From assembly GCA_950022655.1 (NCBI GenBank), contig OX465584.1:25579469-25643468 (forward strand): a stretch of 64,000 bases of DNA. Direction: 5' to 3'. The stretch comes from Alentia gelatinosa (taxonomy: Eukaryota; Annelida; Polychaeta; Phyllodocida; Polynoidae). Positions 59,810 to 64,000 of this stretch are shown one piece after another. The position numbers were made by a program, and so were the translations under genes. The notes below the pieces were generated by a model that did not search any database, was not told the DNA's origin, and saw only the letters and a program-made list of their open reading frames with translations. Numbering within the stretch: position 1 is the stretch's first letter; each line of letters starts with the position of its first letter.

Positions 59810-60130
59810 TGCTGTGTCTCCGCCCCGCCACCACCGCCGGCAACGTCGGCCATTTACGCATCCCATAATGATGCCGCTTCCGGCCTCCCCGGAGTGCGAT
59901 AACAGCGCCACCGCGCGGGATCAGCAGGCGCCGACGCCGTCTTCTCGGCGTCCGCGAGAGATCTCGAGATATGCGGGGGGCTCATGAATATTAATGAGCG
60001 GACGGTGCGCCTGCTGATTGGAGTGAGAAATTCTGAATGGTGGCAGAAACCGGATGTCTTTGGTTAGCGGCTGGAAATTGAGTCAAAGGAAGAATTGGCG
60101 GCGATTAAAATATGGCGGTCGTGGCAAAGG
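59810..60130. promoter_or_regulatory. CpG-rich patch with homeobox/POU-like dyad, YY1-like and CCAAT motifs
   Basis: CTCATGAATATTAATGAG (59981-59998) is a near-perfect dyad with TAAT/ATGAATATT cores like those bound by POU and homeodomain dimers. GGCCATTT near 59848 and AATATGGCGG (60109-60118) are YY1-like. ATTGG occurs at 60017 and 60094. CpG is dense from 59820 to 59960. The combination suggests a developmental enhancer or cryptic promoter. Confidence 0.4.
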
Positions 60131-61950
60131 GTCAAGCCGGAGGTATCACTCGTCTGAGAGCAACACCGTAGTGTTGGTTTGTGGCCGAGTAACAATTGTG
60201 GCTTATGTGATACAACGTTAGGGTACCCTGTAGCATGCTGCTTAGTTTAAGAGTTAGTAATGCAGGGCGATTAAATTTAACAAATGTTGAATAAATAATT
60301 CTATATACACATGTACACAATTTATATAAATTCTAAGATATAAAGGCTATGTATTTTACCAGTTAGAACCCGCAGGAAGTGGAAATTGATAAGGTGGGAG
60401 TTTGTTAAGTAACTGCTTCTATCAACCAGGATTTCATGGTGAACAAAACAACAACATTGACGTGTTGACGGTATGATTTGATATTTTGAAAATATTTGAC
60501 TCAGCCGTTCTTCACTGTTAGACTAGAAACTATTGAAATAACTTGATAAACATAATATGTCTAGAATCAAATTTTGTTGGTGTTCTTCCGCGCCAGCCCT
60601 GGTTAGATAGATGAAGGGGATAAAGAAAGTCCACAAAACAGAGAAAAAAATGCATCATTATTATATATAGCTGCCACCACCCGCACCCTCTCCCATAGCC
60701 GAGTGTGGTGTGCGCGTGTTATTGATGTGGCACCCATAACCTTTCCTTCCAAACAAATCTCCCTCCTCCAACCACAGGCCTGTCAACGGCAGATAGACAA
60801 ATGGCGCCCGCTGTGCAGACGACTTTTCTCCCCAACTTCACAAGTAGGAATTTCGATCGGAAAAATCCGTGGGAGGTCGGAGCCTGAAAACTGCGAGCAT
60901 AACTATAACCAAACCCTCCTCCAGCCCGCCTGTTGTCTCCCACCACCCCTTCCTCCCCGCGCGGCTCACCTTGTGGTGCTACTTTGATGTGCGCGTCTAT
61001 AGGTGTCGCCACCCGCGCCGTTGTCTGGAGTTAATTGTCTGGGAAGGGCGTGACTGCGATGCGGCCTGCTGATGGTTTCGTCAATCAACGCCTGTGGTCG
61101 ATAACCAATTCTGAGCTGCTCAATAGAAGGCTTTATCGGAGCCCAGGTTGCTCCTGGAGCTGCTCCCGGGCGGGCGGGCGGTGAGCGGCGGGCGGTTGGC
61201 GGCGGTGAACGACCCACCGGGCACGTTCGGAAAGCTTTCTTAGGGTTTCCCTCAGATTGACACAAAACTTAACATTGTTTCAAAATTCGGAAATCATAAT
61301 CTATTCAAATAGCTGGTGTACTGACCATACTTTATCATTTAGCCTCGCGGTGTATAATGCGTCTTTTGAGCCAATTAAAGCACATTCTCTATGATTTACG
61401 AAAAATATTTCAGTAAGAAATTCTGTATTGCCTTACTACGGTGGTTCTTAGTCATTTATCACACAATTTCTGCGGAATATTTAGTAAAACGCATATCTCA
61501 TATTTATGTTTTTCACAAAGGAAAATCATTTAAGAATACTTATACATGTGTTCAAAGGAGAAACAAATATTACGGTAATTATGTATGCTTTCACAAAACA
61601 AGACATACCTTCCCAGCCCAACCGTATTTTTTTTCTCGGAAATGATGTATATCAAATTATTGCGAGGTAAGTACCCTAGAGAGATGCTGTAACCTGTAGA
61701 CAGTGCTGACTGGCGTTAGACAGCGATCAATCAGAGTGTCCATCAATCAATGCCTGCTTGTTTGAGTGGATCACTGACTAACACTACGGGACGAGCACGC
61801 AGCCTCACTGAGCGGCGTCATGCCTCAGTGCACAGGGCGCCAGTGTAGACACCATCACACGCATTTTACACCCATCACAGTAGAACTGGTGATCTACGTG
61901 TGCTTGGTGCTATATTTGAATATATATATGTCCACCAGGAAGTCATTATA

Positions 61951-62095
61951 TAGAACAATCTTACCATGGTTGTACAGCATACAAGACAAGATGCGGCCTG
62001 ACGTTATTTACGGAACAAGGCCGTGAGGCCGAGTTCCGTGACTCATGTTAACCTCATCGAGTCTTGTATCATGTACGACCATTGTTGTTGTTCTA
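61951..62095. mobile_element. Hairpin H3, same architecture as H1 and H2
   Basis: The arms of about 70 nt pair from TAGAACAA (61951) and TTGTTCTA (to 62095) inward to GGAAC-AA-GGCC, with a 4 nt GTGA loop (62023-62026). On the right, GGTATGTAAT (complement of ATTACATACC, 62101-62110) lies just outside, as at the outer ends of H1 and H2. The stem sequence is different again. The 61 bp linker is absent. Confidence 0.75.
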
Positions 62096-63899
62096 TTTCC
62101 ATTACATACCAAAGATTAATAATAGCTACCATAATTTGGCGTAGAATTCACATCGAAGTGAAGTTCCGCATTACACCAATGTCTCAACATGGTCCGCATT
62201 ATTACAATGTACGGCATCGTGTGCCTTACACAATAAATACGGTATAGGGATCAGCGGTACGTATCTAGTGAAAGTACGTGCGTGGACATTGACAAAAATT
62301 ATATTCTTAATAGTTTTATCATATCTCAGACTAGGCCCTTCTCTCATTCTAAAAGTCTGCTCAGATTGGGAGACACTCGTACCGGATAATTCAGTCATAA
62401 TAAACATATGAATATATGAAAGCAAAAAAACTCAGTTTGTGGTAGTTTCAAATAAAGAATATATTTCTGAATATCTTTATATAAAGTGGAAGCACCAGAA
62501 AGCTGACCCCTCTATGGGATTCAGTGCAATGTGAAGGATCGTTTAAATGTTTTATTATGACTCATCGAATTTATAGGACTTGATGGCAGGAACCACAAGT
62601 AAGGAGGGGGTTGGGGAGGGGGTTACTGGTCAAAATGGGAAAGTTGCATGAGTATTAAAGTATTAGAGGAAGAAAACCGTGACGAAAATGTTTTCATAAA
62701 AAACGAGAGCACGCAACGTTAGCTGCGTGTTATTCCCAGTTTTCCTCTTTGGATTATTGAAGAAGTAGGGCAGGTTATTGGGACCATTGTCAGGATTTGT
62801 CTGTTGGGATCCGACTATATAAGGCAACCAGGACTGCTCACGATATGAAATATATCTAACGATTAATGTTTCATCCCTAATATCATATGTCGAAAAGCAG
62901 GCTCGCTTCAAATTAAAGATGATTATAATCCACACTGTTCATGAATCAGTGATAAGCTCATTTTTCTACTACGTTTGCATTCAAAGAACAGATTCCAGGG
63001 CAGACTTCGGAAAAGAAGTTGGTGCAAAGTATACTATTGGCGAATATTTACTTTTTTATAAACCCTTTTAACATTTAACAAATTCCCAGTGTTTCACCTA
63101 TTTTCCTGGTAATCACAGGACACTGATAGTGACGATGGTGTGCGATCTCAGATCGTATAGCTTTACCCCGGTTCACCATCACGGCGGTTTCCGAACGGGC
63201 CCGGCCGCGGGGCACTTATAGTCGGGAATCAACAGTTTAGTACCGGCAGTCGAGGACTACAATAGATGTCCCGGCCGCCGCCTATATCCATGCCGACGGC
63301 CTGAGGGCCGGCAGATCGATAATTTCATTACAGACAGTGCAAGAGTTAGCTGCCTGTCGTTTGTCAAAGAAGGGCCCGAGTATTTACTGTCTCCCTGTGC
63401 CCGGGGGTGCGGGCAGAGCGGCAGATTCAGCCGACCCGGCGCCAACCTATAAACTAAGTCCCCTGAGCCGGTGAGCGAGTGCTCAACGACTGGCCGCAAC
63501 CTGCTCGCTGGGTGCTCACACAGGGGCTGCTGACTTTATGGTGCCTGATGGATGGCCATGTCCCTCATTTTTGGGGAAGGATACGACGTGGTTTTATGGG
63601 ATGCTAGGGGGAAATCTGAAAGAGAGCAATGAAACTGATACAACACGAATTGTTCCCGGAGCGATATGCGAACATTAAGGTTATGGCCAGCTTGGTGAAA
63701 TGCAGTTCCCGGGGTTTTAAAGGAAATCTGAAATTTCAATTTCATTGTATCTTCGACTGCATGAGCACCAAGCTGCATATTGGCAACAACAGGAGATCTG
63801 CTTCGAGCTGACTTACAGTTAACAAGTATAAGCAATCTTAAAACCATTTTTTTTATAGAAATGTATGATAAAGTGCTCACGATCCCACGTGAACAGGCT

Positions 63900-63914
63900 A
63901 AAAAAAAAAAAAAA
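63900..63914. repeat. Poly-A tract
   Basis: Fifteen A residues followed by TTTT. No retrotransposed sequence is recognisable upstream. Confidence 0.85.
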
Positions 63915-64000
63915 TTTTATGTAATTCAATCCTGAGGTCATCGATGCATAAGATTATAGTAGTTGTATCCCTAACTTGTCTTTGGTCTATCACCAGTAAT

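Larger units (their letters stand above)
53924..64000 (+). other. PPFIA: 5' part of a liprin-alpha intron, cut by the window edge
   Basis: Begins with a GTAGGT donor and extends beyond the window. The next expected exon (the ELQELLEKQ coil) is not found. It contains a C17 tract, a SINE, a TA microsatellite, a CpG-rich patch at 59.8-60.1 kb and a hairpin at 61.95 kb. In 54450-54700, 54900-56080, 56430-59800, 60140-61940 and 62100-63890 I see no assignable features beyond GC-rich patches near 60950-61220 and 63180-63480. Confidence 0.8.

Noticed and set aside
63114..63165. Possible liprin exon after an ATCACAG acceptor-like site
   Set aside because: The short acidic reading (DTDSDDG) has no good donor and does not match the expected next coiled-coil segment.

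Overview
This window is animal genomic DNA. It lies entirely inside one large gene read on the + strand: a liprin-alpha homologue (PPFIA in vertebrates, syd-2 in nematodes). Four exons can be placed exactly: 3437-3538, 38338-38502, 53085-53159 and 53780-53923. All four have consensus splice sites and all are phase 0. Joined, they give 162 residues of the N-terminal coiled-coil region. The first three match the conserved family order very closely; the fourth lies in a stretch that is variable within the family. Neither end of the gene is present. No other protein-coding gene can be supported; the remaining open frames look like chance readings of intron DNA.

The organism is probably a marine invertebrate, perhaps a lophotrochozoan such as a mollusc. 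That is a weak inference from large introns (34.8 kb and 14.6 kb), abundant short interspersed repeats, foldback elements and scattered CpG-rich patches. The exons alone do not settle the phylum.

Layout: 1-3436 is the 3' part of an intron, with a SINE fragment and a CpG-rich block. 3437-3538 is the first exon. 3539-38337 is a 34.8 kb intron holding copies of a ~250 bp dispersed repeat, two copies of a non-autonomous DNA transposon with CAGGGTT ends, SINEs, three minisatellites, two related MITE-like elements, a 158 bp foldback element and several dense transcription-factor-motif patches. 38338-38502 is the second exon. 38503-53084 is a 14.6 kb intron with four perfect TGACGTCA sites between 42.2 and 47.9 kb and, at 51.4-52.1 kb, a tandem array of hairpin elements. 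53085-53159 and 53780-53923 are the third and fourth exons, 620 bp apart. From 53924 onward is another intron, with one SINE, a C17 tract, a CpG-rich homeobox-type patch and a further hairpin at 61.95 kb.

The most unusual structure is the palindrome family at 51.4-52.1 kb and 61.95-62.1 kb. Two adjacent units share a 61 bp linker that is identical base for base, yet the long hairpins they carry have very different stem sequences. In each hairpin both arms changed together. All three hairpins keep the same architecture near the apex: a 4 bp apical stem, then a 2x2 internal loop, then a 5 bp helix. This could be cassette exchange, arm homogenisation or structural selection, and I do not recognise it as a named element.
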